A stretch of DNA of 46,524 nt. Origin: an uncultured Lachnospiraceae bacterium. Its GTDB lineage: Bacteria > Bacillota > Clostridia > Lachnospirales > Lachnospiraceae. How positions within the stretch are numbered: the stretch's first letter is position 1; every line of letters begins with the position of its first letter. The stretch spans positions 1 through 46,524 of the forward strand of contig CAKRRJ010000006.1 of assembly GCA_934394615.1 (NCBI GenBank). Direction: 5' to 3'. A program made the position numbers and the translations under genes. A model generated the notes under the pieces. It ran no database searches. It was not told the origin of the DNA and saw only the letters and a list, made by a program, of their open reading frames with translations. Positions 25,105-33,490 of this stretch are shown here, one piece after another.

Positions 25105-26952
25105 ATGAAAAAAAGAAGAATGGTTGCACTTGGCTTATGCGCAACAGTCGTTGCATCTTCCATGGCAGGATGCGGCGTAAAAACCAAGAGTGACACCACC
25201 AAAGCAGCAGCAGAGGCAGGCGGAGAGACCGAGGCAGATCCGAACGCAGACGTGGAGATCGGCGATGTGGATTTAAACTTCCTCTACACCAGCAGCGATG
25301 AGAACGTGGCAAACGTTATTCGTGACCAGCTGACCAAAGCAGGTTTCAACGTTAAGATGAGTGCTGCATCCGATGGCGCAACCTTCCGTGAGCAGGAGGG
25401 CAACGGCAACTTCGATATTTCCCTGGCAAGCTTCGCAAACCCGGTAGGTACTCCGGACTATGGTATCCGCGGCGTGTTCTACAGCAAGGGCGACAGCAAC
25501 TACACCGGCGTGAATGATCCGGATCTGGATAAGCTCATCGACGATGCTGCAACCGTAACCGCTGATAAATACGCAGAAGCATACGGTAAAGTAGAGCAGC
25601 TTGGTGTCGGCGAGAAAGCTTACTTTGCTCCGGTATATCTGGGCGTGAACGGCCGTGCTTTCAGCAATGTTCTGAATCCGGACAGCGTTTTAAACAACCA
25701 GAGATGGGAAGATTTCGACTACGCAGATCCGTCCCAGGATGACAGCAGAACTTTAAACCTGACCCAGACCGGCAACACCATCACCACCTGGGATCCGATC
25801 CGTGCAGATGACCAGAGTTCCGGTTACGCACTCGATCACATGTACATCCATCTGCTGACCTTAATGCCAGACTGGTCCGTAAGCACCGATGCTTCCCTGT
25901 CTTACAACTATGCGATCGCGGATGACAACAGCGAGTTCTATTTCATCTTAAGAGATGACTGCGGATTCGCAAGAATCGACAAGGACGGAAACGTTTACGA
26001 CTCCGGCGTGAAAGTAGCAGGTGAGGACGTTGTTTATTCCCTGAACCGCGCGAAAGACAAAGATTCCACCCCGATGCACATGACCTACAGCATGTACACC
26101 AACCTGGATACCGTTGAGATGGTTACCGATATCTCTGAACTTGAGAACAAGAAGACCGCAGACGGTGAGAGCGTAAAAGACGTTCTGGAAAAAGACATCA
26201 CCCCGATCAGCAATCTGGTGGATTCCAGAGACGCAGTGGACAACGCAGCTGGTAACTATCAGGTAATCCGCTGCACTACCACCATGCCGTACCCGCAGAT
26301 CTTAAACGCACTGACTTTCCATGGCGCAGGCATCGTGGACAGCGAGTGGGTTGAGAAGATGAACGAGGGTGTTGATATTGCAACCTACGACGCAACCAAA
26401 GACAAACTGTACGGCGACGGCGTTACCACCAGAGAGGGCGCTGCCTTTGATAACCAGCTGTCCTTAAGCGGTACTTACGTTCTGACTTCCATGAACGACT
26501 ACCAGATGAACTTCAAGGCTAACCCGTACATCCGCACCAACGATCCGGACTGCGTAAAGATCAAAACCCTGGTAAACAAATTCATCGCAGATAAAGACAC
26601 TGCACTTTCTTCCTTACGAAGCGGTGATGTGGATTACTGCTACACCATCAACTCCACCAAGTACGATGTAGTAGAGGGCGACTCTAACTTAACCTTAAAG
26701 AAATTCCCGGGCATCCGTGTTTACATGCTTGGATTCAACCTGCACGGCAATTCTGCAGTATCTGATTCTGTAGATTTAAGAAAAGCAATCTCTTCCGCAA
26801 TCAACTTTGAGGATGTGAAAGCTGTTCTGGCAGGCAACGCATACGAGGCATACAGCTTCATGGCAAGCTGCCTTGACTGCGGCAACAAGGTTGACTGGAA
26901 ACCTGGCGATACCGAGCGTTATCTGAGAGCTTACTTCGCAGAGAAACAGTAA
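25105..26952 (+). CDS. Peptide-binding lipoprotein with circularly permuted SBP family 5 domains
   Basis: 615 residues with a lipoprotein signal (basic head, SMAGC, Cys23). In normal family 5 proteins the N-terminal domain with the LDP and EDV(V/Y)SLNR segments comes first and the C-lobe last. Here residues 54-205 read like the C-lobe (NVANVIRDQLTKAGFNVKM, YTGVNDPDLDKLIDDAATVT, YAEAYGKVEQLGVGEKAYFA). The N-terminal part follows: TLNLTQTGNTITTWDPIRAD (216-235), GEDVVYSLNRAKDK, NPYIRTNDPDCV. The chain ends with the mid-protein helix DSVDLRKAISSAINFEDV and stops soon after. This order amounts to a circular permutation. It probably captures peptides for the preceding permeases. Codon choice (many AAC, ACC) suggests high expression. 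Confidence 0.82.
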   Translation: MKKRRMVALGLCATVVASSMAGCGVKTKSDTTKAAAEAGGETEADPNADVEIGDVDLNFLYTSSDENVANVIRDQLTKAGFNVKMSAASDGATFREQEGNGNFDISLASFANPVGTPDYGIRGVFYSKGDSNYTGVNDPDLDKLIDDAATVTADKYAEAYGKVEQLGVGEKAYFAPVYLGVNGRAFSNVLNPDSVLNNQRWEDFDYADPSQDDSRTLNLTQTGNTITTWDPIRADDQSSGYALDHMYIHLLTLMPDWSVSTDASLSYNYAIADDNSEFYFILRDDCGFARIDKDGNVYDSGVKVAGEDVVYSLNRAKDKDSTPMHMTYSMYTNLDTVEMVTDISELENKKTADGESVKDVLEKDITPISNLVDSRDAVDNAAGNYQVIRCTTTMPYPQILNALTFHGAGIVDSEWVEKMNEGVDIATYDATKDKLYGDGVTTREGAAFDNQLSLSGTYVLTSMNDYQMNFKANPYIRTNDPDCVKIKTLVNKFIADKDTALSSLRSGDVDYCYTINSTKYDVVEGDSNLTLKKFPGIRVYMLGFNLHGNSAVSDSVDLRKAISSAINFEDVKAVLAGNAYEAYSFMASCLDCGNKVDWKPGDTERYLRAYFAEKQ

Positions 26953-27022
26953 TCCGGTTTTCCGAATGTGAATGCGCAAGAGGAGCGTTCACAAAAGCAA
27001 GATACAATAGGATTAAAAGAAC

Positions 27023-27066
27023 GGCTCTCCGTCGCTTAACTGGCGGCGGGGAGCCTGTCTTTTCTT
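27023..27066 (+). terminator. Terminator of the peptide transporter operon
   Basis: A 13-bp stem (GGCTCTCCGTCGC with GCGGCGGGGAGCC) has a seven-base loop and is followed by TGTCTTTTCTTT. It is one of the strongest hairpins in the window. The downstream M20 gene starts 95 bases later, so it probably has its own promoter or depends on read-through. Confidence 0.85.
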
Positions 27067-27160
27067 TCAGGCGCGGGAATGCGCTCTGGCACATTCTCTT
27101 TTGAAGGGGAATCCGCAGTGCGGGTCCCATATTTCATGAAATGACAGAAGGTTGAAGATT

Positions 27161-28603
27161 ATGGAAAAAATGGAACTGATGAATCAGGTTGAGCAGTACA
27201 TCAGCGATCACCGCACTGAGATCCTGGAGAATCTAAAAACGCTCGTGCGGTTTCCAAGTGTCAGCAGAGAGGGGGCAGACGGCCTGCCGTTTGGCAGGGA
27301 ATGCGCAAGAGTCCTGGACAAGGCACTCGCGATGGCTGAGGAAAATGGCTTTCAGGTCAACAACCATGATTACTGGTATGGAACTGCCTTTCTTAGCAGT
27401 GAGCAGAATGACAAGGGGCTGATCGGCATCTTCTCGCATCTGGATGTCGTAGAGGCGGGAGACGGTTGGATCTACGACCCGTTTGAACCGACCGAGGTCG
27501 ATGGCTTTCTGATCGGGCGCGGAGCCGGAGACAACAAGAGCGGTGCCATCATCGGCATGTACACCATGAAGATTCTGCAGGAGCTGCAGATTCCGTTAAA
27601 AAGCAGTGTTATGCTTTATTTCGGCTGCAATGAGGAACATGGCATGAAGGACGCGGAGAAATTCGCGAAGGAATACCTGATGCCGGATTATTCCATGGTG
27701 CCGGATCTGTTTTTCCCGGTGTGCCACGGAGAAAAGGGAAATCTGAAATTTAAGATCGTGCCGAAAACCGGTTTTTCCATGGTCACTTCCGTTTACGCGG
27801 GCGATGCGGAAAATAAGATTCCGGGACAGGCAGAGGCTGTGGTCCCATATAGCGACAGCCTGTTTGCGCAGCTGCAGACCATGGCATCCAAACGCCAGGA
27901 TATCCATGTGACCCAGAAAGAGAAGAACATCCGGATCACTGCGCTTGGAAAAGGCGGACACAGTGCCATGCCGAAGGGAACCGTCAACGCGATCTGGCTG
28001 CTGATGGGCTTTTTGAAAAACGCGGATGGTCTTCCGGACCACGACCGCACGATTGCGGCGGCTTACGAGAACCTGCTTTCCGACACCGAGGGCATTGCGC
28101 TTGGCATCGACTGGAGTGACGAGCCGTCCGGTTCCCTGGTATGTTCCGCCGTCATGGCAAGAACAGAAGGCAATGTTCCGAATATCCTGTTCAGTGCCCG
28201 CTATCCGGTGACAGATTTCCGTGAGCGCATTGAAAACGCGCTGGAAGCAGCCATCGATCCGGTTTTATTTGAAGTGCGGATCGTATCCAACAACGATCCG
28301 ATGTACATTCCGGAAGATGACCACTATGTGCAGACCCTCATGAAGGTTTACTATGAAGTGACCGGAAATACGGAGAAAAAGCCGTATATCATCGATGGCG
28401 GAACCTACGCGCGCAAGCTCAAAAACGCGGTCGGCTACGGCGGCGGAAACGGTGTGAGCGCAACGTTTCTCCCGGAGGGACATGGACGCGTGCACCAGCC
28501 GGATGAGGCGAGAAGTATTCAGGGCATTCTGGAGGCCATCAAGGTATATGTCATGTCCGTGATTGAGATCGATCGGATGATTCAGGCAGAAAAAGGAGCG
28601 TGA
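27161..28603 (+). CDS. M20 family metallopeptidase (PepV/Sapep-like dipeptidase)
   Basis: 480 residues. The zinc-site motifs are clear: SHLDVVEAGDGWIYDPF near residue 95, GRGAGDNKSGAIIG near 122 with the bridging Asp, and CNEEHGMKDAEKF near 157 with the catalytic Glu. A lid domain inserts in the middle (GKGGHSAMPKGT). GHGRVHQPDEA near the end gives a late metal His. The start ATG 27161 follows AGAAGG; an in-frame TTG lies nine bases upstream. It is cytoplasmic and probably splits di- or short peptides brought in by the transporter just upstream. It overlaps the next M20 gene. Confidence 0.87.
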   Translation: MEKMELMNQVEQYISDHRTEILENLKTLVRFPSVSREGADGLPFGRECARVLDKALAMAEENGFQVNNHDYWYGTAFLSSEQNDKGLIGIFSHLDVVEAGDGWIYDPFEPTEVDGFLIGRGAGDNKSGAIIGMYTMKILQELQIPLKSSVMLYFGCNEEHGMKDAEKFAKEYLMPDYSMVPDLFFPVCHGEKGNLKFKIVPKTGFSMVTSVYAGDAENKIPGQAEAVVPYSDSLFAQLQTMASKRQDIHVTQKEKNIRITALGKGGHSAMPKGTVNAIWLLMGFLKNADGLPDHDRTIAAAYENLLSDTEGIALGIDWSDEPSGSLVCSAVMARTEGNVPNILFSARYPVTDFRERIENALEAAIDPVLFEVRIVSNNDPMYIPEDDHYVQTLMKVYYEVTGNTEKKPYIIDGGTYARKLKNAVGYGGGNGVSATFLPEGHGRVHQPDEARSIQGILEAIKVYVMSVIEIDRMIQAEKGA

Positions 28604-28605
28604 GT

Positions 28606-29799
28606 TTGTTGAATATTGCAGAACTTGCGGAAAAGTACGAGAATTACATCATTGAAATGAGACGCTATTTCCACCAGCACCCGGAGACGGTCTGGGAGGA
28701 ATTTGGCACTACGGACCGCATTCAGGAAGAACTGGAAAAACTGGGTTTAATGGTACACAGACTTCAGGAAAATACCGGTCTGTGGGCCGATATCCGCGGC
28801 GGGAAAGCAGCTGGAACAGAGACAGTGCTGCTGCGTGCGGATATCGACGCGCTTCCGATCCAGGAAGCAACAGGACTTCCTTATGCAAGCCAGGTCCCGG
28901 GAAAGATGCACGCCTGCGGACACGACTGTCATGCAGCGATGCTCCTTGGCGCGGCGAAGATTTTTATGGAGATTCAGAGTGAACTTTCCGGTACGGTGCG
29001 CCTTTTATTCCAGCCCGCGGAAGAGGGCGGACGGGGCGCGCAGGCCTGCATCAAACAGGGCGTTCTGAAAGATGTGGTGGCTGTCTATGGCTGCCATGTG
29101 GGAGCCGGGATCGAGGCACCGTATTTCAATCTGGAATCCGGTCCGCGTACCGCCAGCGCGGATGACATTGACATTACCATCTACGGATACGCGGCGCATG
29201 CCAGCGCCCCGCACCGCGGCCATGACGCCGTGCTTGCGGCGGGAAATGTGCTCATGTGCCTGCAGACTCTGGTATCGCGCTGGAACAATCCGCTCAATCC
29301 GCTGGTTGTCACCATGGGAACCATAAACGGCGGGAGCAAGCGCAACATCATTGCCGATGAAGTAAAACTCGAGGGGACCGTACGCACGTTCTCCAACGAA
29401 CTGCGAAAAGAACTGCCTGGCATGATCACGCAGATCGTGCAGAACGCGGCTGCGGTGTGCGGCTGCACGGCGGAGGTCCGCTATGAGCCAAAGATCGGCG
29501 TCATTATTCACGATGATCCGAAAACCCTGCAGATCGGTCTGGAGGCGGCAAAGAAACTGTACGGAGATACGTTCCTGGTTCCGTCCGAAAAAGTAACGGC
29601 CAGCGATGATTTTGCGGATTATCTGGAACATGTGCCGGGCATTTATCCGTCCCTTGGAATCCGAAATGAAGAGAAAGGCTGCATTTACGGCCACCACAAC
29701 GGAAAATTCTGTGTGGATGAGAGCGCATTGAAGCGCGGCACCGCGATGTTTGTACAGTTTGCGGTGGATTGTCTGGACGATTTTCAGAAAAACAGATAG
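28606..29799 (+). CDS. M20 family amidohydrolase (N-acyl-amino-acid / hippurate hydrolase type)
   Basis: 397 residues. The M20D marks are present: RRYFHQHPETVWEEF, LRADIDALPI, the metal-binding MHACGHDCHAAMLLG and PAEEGGRGA, and the late HHNGKFCVDE. Enzymes of this group hydrolyse N-acyl amino acids or small amides. I place the start at TTG 28606, six bases after AAGGAG; a GTG at 28600 overlaps the previous stop (GTGA) but sits too close to that ribosome site. Together with the previous gene it suggests a peptide and amino-acid salvage unit. Confidence 0.88.
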   Translation: MLNIAELAEKYENYIIEMRRYFHQHPETVWEEFGTTDRIQEELEKLGLMVHRLQENTGLWADIRGGKAAGTETVLLRADIDALPIQEATGLPYASQVPGKMHACGHDCHAAMLLGAAKIFMEIQSELSGTVRLLFQPAEEGGRGAQACIKQGVLKDVVAVYGCHVGAGIEAPYFNLESGPRTASADDIDITIYGYAAHASAPHRGHDAVLAAGNVLMCLQTLVSRWNNPLNPLVVTMGTINGGSKRNIIADEVKLEGTVRTFSNELRKELPGMITQIVQNAAAVCGCTAEVRYEPKIGVIIHDDPKTLQIGLEAAKKLYGDTFLVPSEKVTASDDFADYLEHVPGIYPSLGIRNEEKGCIYGHHNGKFCVDESALKRGTAMFVQFAVDCLDDFQKNR

Positions 29800-29954
29800 C
29801 GATCACGGTTCCTTTTTCATAACCGGTTTTTCCTTTTGTGTAGAAGTAATAGCGGGCACGGCGCAGGCCTTCCGCGCGGATTGTGCCGAACGGGCGCTCC
29901 TCTTTTTCAGCATGGTAAACAACCTCATTTGCAATAAAAAAATGGTATAAAAAA

Positions 29955-30154
29955 ATCGGAGGAAACTGCTTTGCGGCAGGCGTCCCTCCGATGTGCTGGT
30001 CGCAGGCTGCTGCAGGCAGTTACGGCTGAAAAGCCGGTGCATGTGCTGCGCAGCAGCCCTTAGGATGGTAACGAAGAAAGGGATGCGTTATTCTTGAGCG
30101 AAAATAACGTGCATTTACTGTAACACAAAAAAGGAGGCTTGTCACCTCCTTTTT
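29955..30154 (+). ncRNA. Candidate structured non-coding RNA
   Basis: Four stems follow one another. ATCGGAGG/CCTCCGAT (29955-29962 with 29985-29992) encloses CTGC/GCAG. GGCTGCTGC/GCAGCAGCC (30005-30013 with 30050-30058) encloses CGGCT-GAAA-AGCCG, a GNRA tetraloop hairpin. ATGCGTTATT pairs with AATAACGTGCAT near 30083-30114. GGAGG/CCTCC with a T-run ends it. The GAAA loop favours the plus strand, and an extended -10 box sits just upstream. On the minus strand the first stem is followed by seven T and would act as a terminator, so direction is not certain. I cannot match it to a known RNA family. Confidence 0.45.
30127..30154. terminator. Bidirectional terminator
   Basis: AAAAAAGGAGG and CCTCCTTTTT flank a seven-base loop. 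Reading minus it ends the FKBP gene with six T; reading plus it ends the candidate RNA with a T-run. Confidence 0.85.
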
Positions 30155-30185
30155 CTAAAAAAATGATAGATTGTATAAAAAAGTG

Positions 30186-30632
30186 TTAGTTTTCTTTCAC
30201 TTCAACAAGCTCAATCTTGAAATTCAGCTCTTTTCCAGCCATCTCATGGTTGGCATCGAAGGTGATGACAGTCTCGGTCTTTGCGGTTACGGTAACCGGG
30301 AAGTGCTGGCCGTTCTGGTTCTGCAGGTAGATGCGCTGGCCAACAGTGAGTTCCTCAGAACCCGGAAGGTCTGCGATCTCCACATCGAAGACAGCGTTCG
30401 GGTCCGCCTGTCCGTAAGCCTCCTCCGGCATCAGATGGATCTCTTTGATCTCACCGACTTCCATATCTGCCACGGCAGCGTCAAAGCCTTTGATCATCTG
30501 TCCTGCTCCGCATACGAACTCTAACGGCTCGCCGCGGTCGTAGGAAGAGTCAAACTGGGTTCCGTCGTTGAATGTGCCTTTGTAGTGGGTGCGGCAGGTC
30601 TTGCCGACATTGCGTCCTGTTAAGGTATCCAT
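30186..30632 (-). CDS. FKBP-type peptidyl-prolyl isomerase, SlyD-like
   Basis: 148 residues. The FKBP part is split by an IF chaperone insert as in SlyD: YKGTFNDGTQFDSSYDRGEP, FVCGAGQMIKGFDAAVADM, MPEEAYGQ, then the insert, and DANHEMAGKELNFKIELVEV. The His/Cys-rich metal-binding tail of enterobacterial SlyD is missing, as is common in Firmicutes. It is a cytoplasmic foldase. It is a single gene with its own promoter (30668-30696), a GGAGG ribosome site and a two-way terminator. Confidence 0.9.
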   Translation of the reverse strand: MDTLTGRNVGKTCRTHYKGTFNDGTQFDSSYDRGEPLEFVCGAGQMIKGFDAAVADMEVGEIKEIHLMPEEAYGQADPNAVFDVEIADLPGSEELTVGQRIYLQNQNGQHFPVTVTAKTETVITFDANHEMAGKELNFKIELVEVKEN

Positions 30633-30667
30633 AAATTATTCCTCCATATTAGGTAAAGTATCTGTCT

Positions 30668-30696
30668 AGTATACCTGATATGGGAGGTTTTTACAA
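30668..30696 (-). promoter_or_regulatory. Promoter of the SlyD-like gene
   Basis: On the minus strand TTGTAA (30696-30691) and TATACT (30673-30668) are 17 bases apart, about 35 bases before the start codon and close to the vegetative consensus. Confidence 0.6.
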
Positions 30697-30708
30697 GCAG
30701 AACGCGCG

Positions 30709-31563
30709 TCAGTGCTTCGGCTGGTAGCGCATGTCGGATACATTATAAATGGTAATGAAGGCGAGCGGATCCTCGCGGCTGATATAGCTCATCAGCTTCT
30801 GGTACTCACTTTTGTTCACAATGGTAATGATCTCGTTGTGCTTTTCCATGTTGTAGGCACCGTACGCCTCATAGACGGTAGCGCCGCTGTGCAGGTCGTT
30901 CAGGATGAACTGGCGAAGCTCCTCCTCTTTTTTCGTGATGATGCAGACGCGCCGCTTCACGTTGTGGTTGAAAATAAAGTGGTCGAGGATGATGCCGTTA
31001 AAGTAGGTGCCGAGGATACTTAAAACTACAGTTTTTTTATCGTAGACCAGCGCCGCGGAGAGCGCGACGCACATGCCGGAGAGGGACATGGCGCGGCCAA
31101 GGTCCATATGCAGGTACTTGTTCATGATCTTCGCCACAATGTCGAGGCCGCCGGAAGAAGCGTTCCGGTTAAACAGGATGCTTAAGCCCACGCTTACGAC
31201 CAGAATGTAGCAGAGAACGTCGAGCTCCTGGCTGTCGGTCAGCGAGCCGATTGCCGGAAAGAGCCGTTCAAACAGGGCGATAAAAAGCGGCAGCAGAATA
31301 CTGGTGTAAACGGTCTTTGCGCCAAATTCTTTTCCGCAGGTGAAAAAGCCGATGATCAGCAGCACCACATTTAAGATCATGGTGATGGCGGAGAGCGGAA
31401 GCGGAACAAAGTTGGAGAGTACGATGCCGAGACCGGAAATGCTGCTGACCGAGGCGTGGCTTGGCAGCAGGAAGAAGTAGACAGCCGCCGCGATAATAGC
31501 TACCGCCACAGTCAGAATGGCAGCCTCTTTCAGAAATTCCACACAGGAATGCTTTTGTTTCAT
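30709..31563 (-). CDS. YitT-family membrane protein (DUF161 + DUF2179)
   Basis: 284 residues. About six helices form the N-terminal YitT part (AILTVAVAIIAAAVYFFLLP, LSNFVPLPLSAITMILNVVL, GLSILFNRNASSGGLDIVAK). The C-terminal DUF2179 domain starts near residue 200 (RRVCIITKKEEELRQFI, GATVYEAYGAYNMEKHNEI). The function is not established for the family. The start at 31563 is chosen for its GGAGG site (TGTGGAGGTTCTGTT before ATG); the frame is open 31 codons further upstream without one. The promoter may be TTGACA-N17-GACAAT at 31737-31709. Confidence 0.85.
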   Translation of the reverse strand: MKQKHSCVEFLKEAAILTVAVAIIAAAVYFFLLPSHASVSSISGLGIVLSNFVPLPLSAITMILNVVLLIIGFFTCGKEFGAKTVYTSILLPLFIALFERLFPAIGSLTDSQELDVLCYILVVSVGLSILFNRNASSGGLDIVAKIMNKYLHMDLGRAMSLSGMCVALSAALVYDKKTVVLSILGTYFNGIILDHFIFNHNVKRRVCIITKKEEELRQFILNDLHSGATVYEAYGAYNMEKHNEIITIVNKSEYQKLMSYISREDPLAFITIYNVSDMRYQPKH

Positions 31564-31708
31564 AACAGAACCTCCACAAAGAAAAATAGAAAAATTCCTG
31601 CTCATTTTATCACAGAGGAAAAGCAGGTTCAATAGGAAAGCGCGCTTACTGTACACGGGTAGGCATTTTCAGTTCAGAAAATGCCGTATGATGCAGCGGT
31701 GGCAGCAG

Positions 31709-31737
31709 ATTGTCACATTTTTCTGAATTTTTGTCAA
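31709..31737 (-). promoter_or_regulatory. Putative promoter of the YitT gene
   Basis: On the minus strand TTGACA (31737-31732) is followed after 17 bases by GACAAT (31714-31709). It lies back to back with the promoter of the V4R gene, with only 16 bases between the two -35 boxes. Confidence 0.45.
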
Positions 31738-31753
31738 AAAACGGGCAATAAAA

Positions 31754-31783
31754 TTGACAGACACGGGTCCTTTTTGGTATAAT
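31754..31783 (+). promoter_or_regulatory. Consensus promoter of the V4R-GGDEF genes
   Basis: A perfect TTGACA (31754-31759) and a perfect TATAAT (31778-31783) are separated by 18 bases. The V4R gene starts 73 bases downstream. Both boxes are full consensus, which suggests a fairly strong constitutive promoter. Confidence 0.8.
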
Positions 31784-31856
31784 GCAGATAATGTTAAGAA
31801 AACGTAAAGAAATGAAAAATATTTTATTTATGAAATGAAAAGAGGTTTATTACAAT

Positions 31857-32393
31857 ATGGGAGATAACATTTTTCTGGCAGACACAAAACCGATCACATT
31901 TGGAGAGTATCTGCAGTACGATCACAGCTGCCGCGGAAATCTTGGAGATGAGCTTCCGGTTTTGGTGTACCGCATGCTGGAGTATTCCATGAAAGACGAG
32001 CTCATCCGCCGTTTTGGAAAAGAAACACAGGTCGATATTTTCCGCCAGGCAGGGCGCAAAACCGGAGAGCATTTCACAAAGCATTTTCTGGATATGACGC
32101 TGCCGTTAGACCAGTTTGTCGGCGCGCTCCAGCAGAAACTTCAGGAGTTAAAGATTGGCGTGCTCCGCATTGAGGATGTTAACGAGGAGACCGGAAAAAT
32201 CATTCTGACTGTATCAGAAGATGCGGACTGTTCCGGGCTTCCGGTGCTTGGAGAGACGGTATGCAACTACGATGAGGGATTTATCGCAGGAATTTTATCC
32301 CTGTATTCCGGAAAAACTTATGAGGCAATCGAAGTGGACTGCTGGGCAACCGGCGACCGCGTGTGCCGCTTCCGGGCAGAAGTAAAAGAGTAA
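31857..32393 (+). CDS. V4R (4-vinyl reductase-like) domain protein
   Basis: 178 residues. The C-terminal half has the V4R pattern: VLGETVCNYDEGFIAGILS, then YEAIEVDCWATGDRVCRF, with Cys and Gly-Asp positions typical of this small-molecule-binding domain. The N-terminal part holds conserved-looking DHSCRGNLGDELP. V4R domains sense small molecules, and some bind metal, heme or hydrocarbon ligands. The adjacent downstream gene on the same strand encodes a diguanylate cyclase, so this may be its input sensor. The ligand cannot be read from sequence. Confidence 0.7.
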   Translation: MGDNIFLADTKPITFGEYLQYDHSCRGNLGDELPVLVYRMLEYSMKDELIRRFGKETQVDIFRQAGRKTGEHFTKHFLDMTLPLDQFVGALQQKLQELKIGVLRIEDVNEETGKIILTVSEDADCSGLPVLGETVCNYDEGFIAGILSLYSGKTYEAIEVDCWATGDRVCRFRAEVKE

Positions 32394-32427
32394 CCATGGA
32401 AACAAAACAGATCAGGGAGTCCTGCGT

Positions 32428-33309
32428 ATGGATGATAAACGAAACTGCGATTTGTTATTTGACTATCTGAGAAGCATCCTGTACGATGCAAAGCCGGAAA
32501 CGCTCGATGTGAATGAGCTGGATGAGCCCTTTCAGAAGCTTGGGATGGGCCTGCAGTATCTGGACCAGGCAGTCAGGGAAATGAAATCCTACTCCGCGGC
32601 GCTCTCCAACGGCATTCTCTCAGTTGAGGCGCCGGGAAGGGATAATTTTCTCTGCGAGAACCTGAAAAATATCCATGCGAACCTAAACCACCTGACCTGG
32701 CAGGCCAAGCAGGTCGCAAAAGGCGACTATTCCCAGAAAGTATCTTATCTGGGAGAGTTCTCTGAGGCGTTCAACAGCATGACAAAACAGCTGCAGGAGC
32801 GGGAGGGAGTACTGAAAGAAGAGGCAAACCAGGAGAAGAAGCAGGCGTCCATCGATCCGCTGACCCAGGTGGGAAACCGCTATTATTTCCAGCGGGAAGT
32901 GGAAGAACTGTTAAAGACCGATGAGGAACTGGTTTTCTGTTACTGTGACCTGGATCATTTAAAATACGTCAACGATAATTACGGGCATCTGGAAGGCGAC
33001 TGCTATCTGCGCCATTTTACGGATTCTGTCAAGAAAGTGATTCGTGAAAAAGACCTGTTTGCCCGCATTGGTGGCGATGAGTTCTGCATTATTTTAAAGG
33101 AATGTCCGCAGGAAGTTGCCTACAGCAAAATGTACTGGATCCAGCATGATTTTGCGAAGCAGTCCGGCAAACCATATGAAAAGAGTTTCAGCTTTGGTAT
33201 CGTGCGTCTTCCGGCAAACCATGGAGAGGTGGATCTGGAAAAGCTGCTGCACGAGGCGGACCATGCCATGTACAAACAGAAACACGCGCATAAACTGGCA
33301 CGCCATTGA
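32428..33309 (+). CDS. HAMP-GGDEF diguanylate cyclase, soluble
   Basis: 293 residues with no membrane helix. A HAMP-like coiled region (VAKGDYSQKVSYLGEFSEAF, about residue 96-125) leads into a GGDEF domain starting DPLTQVGNRYYF. The active site reads ARIGGDEFC, with an RxxD product-inhibition site (REKD) five residues before it. CDLDHLKYVNDNYGHLEGD is also orthodox. It should make c-di-GMP and stop when product builds up. It begins 34 bases after the V4R gene and shares its promoter. It could feed the EAL-linked channel at 3456-5018. Confidence 0.9.
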   Translation: MDDKRNCDLLFDYLRSILYDAKPETLDVNELDEPFQKLGMGLQYLDQAVREMKSYSAALSNGILSVEAPGRDNFLCENLKNIHANLNHLTWQAKQVAKGDYSQKVSYLGEFSEAFNSMTKQLQEREGVLKEEANQEKKQASIDPLTQVGNRYYFQREVEELLKTDEELVFCYCDLDHLKYVNDNYGHLEGDCYLRHFTDSVKKVIREKDLFARIGGDEFCIILKECPQEVAYSKMYWIQHDFAKQSGKPYEKSFSFGIVRLPANHGEVDLEKLLHEADHAMYKQKHAHKLARH

Positions 33310-33357
33310 CCATGAGTGTGTATTTTGCATAAAAAAAGATGACAAATATTGTCAACT

Positions 33358-33394
33358 TTGTGCACACTTTTCTTTTGGGATATGATACTATAAT
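33358..33394 (+). promoter_or_regulatory. Possible promoter upstream of the Sfp-type gene
   Basis: TTGTGC (33358-33363) and TATGAT (33381-33386) are 17 bases apart, and a perfect TATAAT lies at 33389-33394 without a good -35 box. The 215-base gap after the GGDEF gene has this promoter zone and one large hairpin (33454-33483). Confidence 0.4.
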
Positions 33395-33453
33395 GGACGT
33401 AAACCCCCCAATACATTATATAGTTTTTGCAACAAAACGAAATACCTTCTCCT

Positions 33454-33490
33454 GAAATGACCGGTTCCCCAACCGGTCATTTCTCATTTT
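33454..33490 (+). terminator. Perfect 13-bp hairpin upstream of the Sfp-type gene
   Basis: GAAATGACCGGTT pairs perfectly with AACCGGTCATTTC around CCCC, followed by TCATTTT. It can terminate read-through from the GGDEF gene. With the promoter just upstream, it could also end a leader of about 80 bases. Confidence 0.65.

Larger units (their letters stand above)
29800..30185. other. Long intergenic region with structured RNA potential
   Basis: This 386-base gap holds no gene I can support. 29800-29945 has T-rich runs and a GGCAC/GTGCC stem but no clear terminator for the M20 gene. From 29943 there is a possible extended -10 promoter (TGG-TATAAA, 29943-29951), then a strongly structured stretch (separate entry) that ends in a two-way terminator shared with the slyD-type gene. 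Confidence 0.6.
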
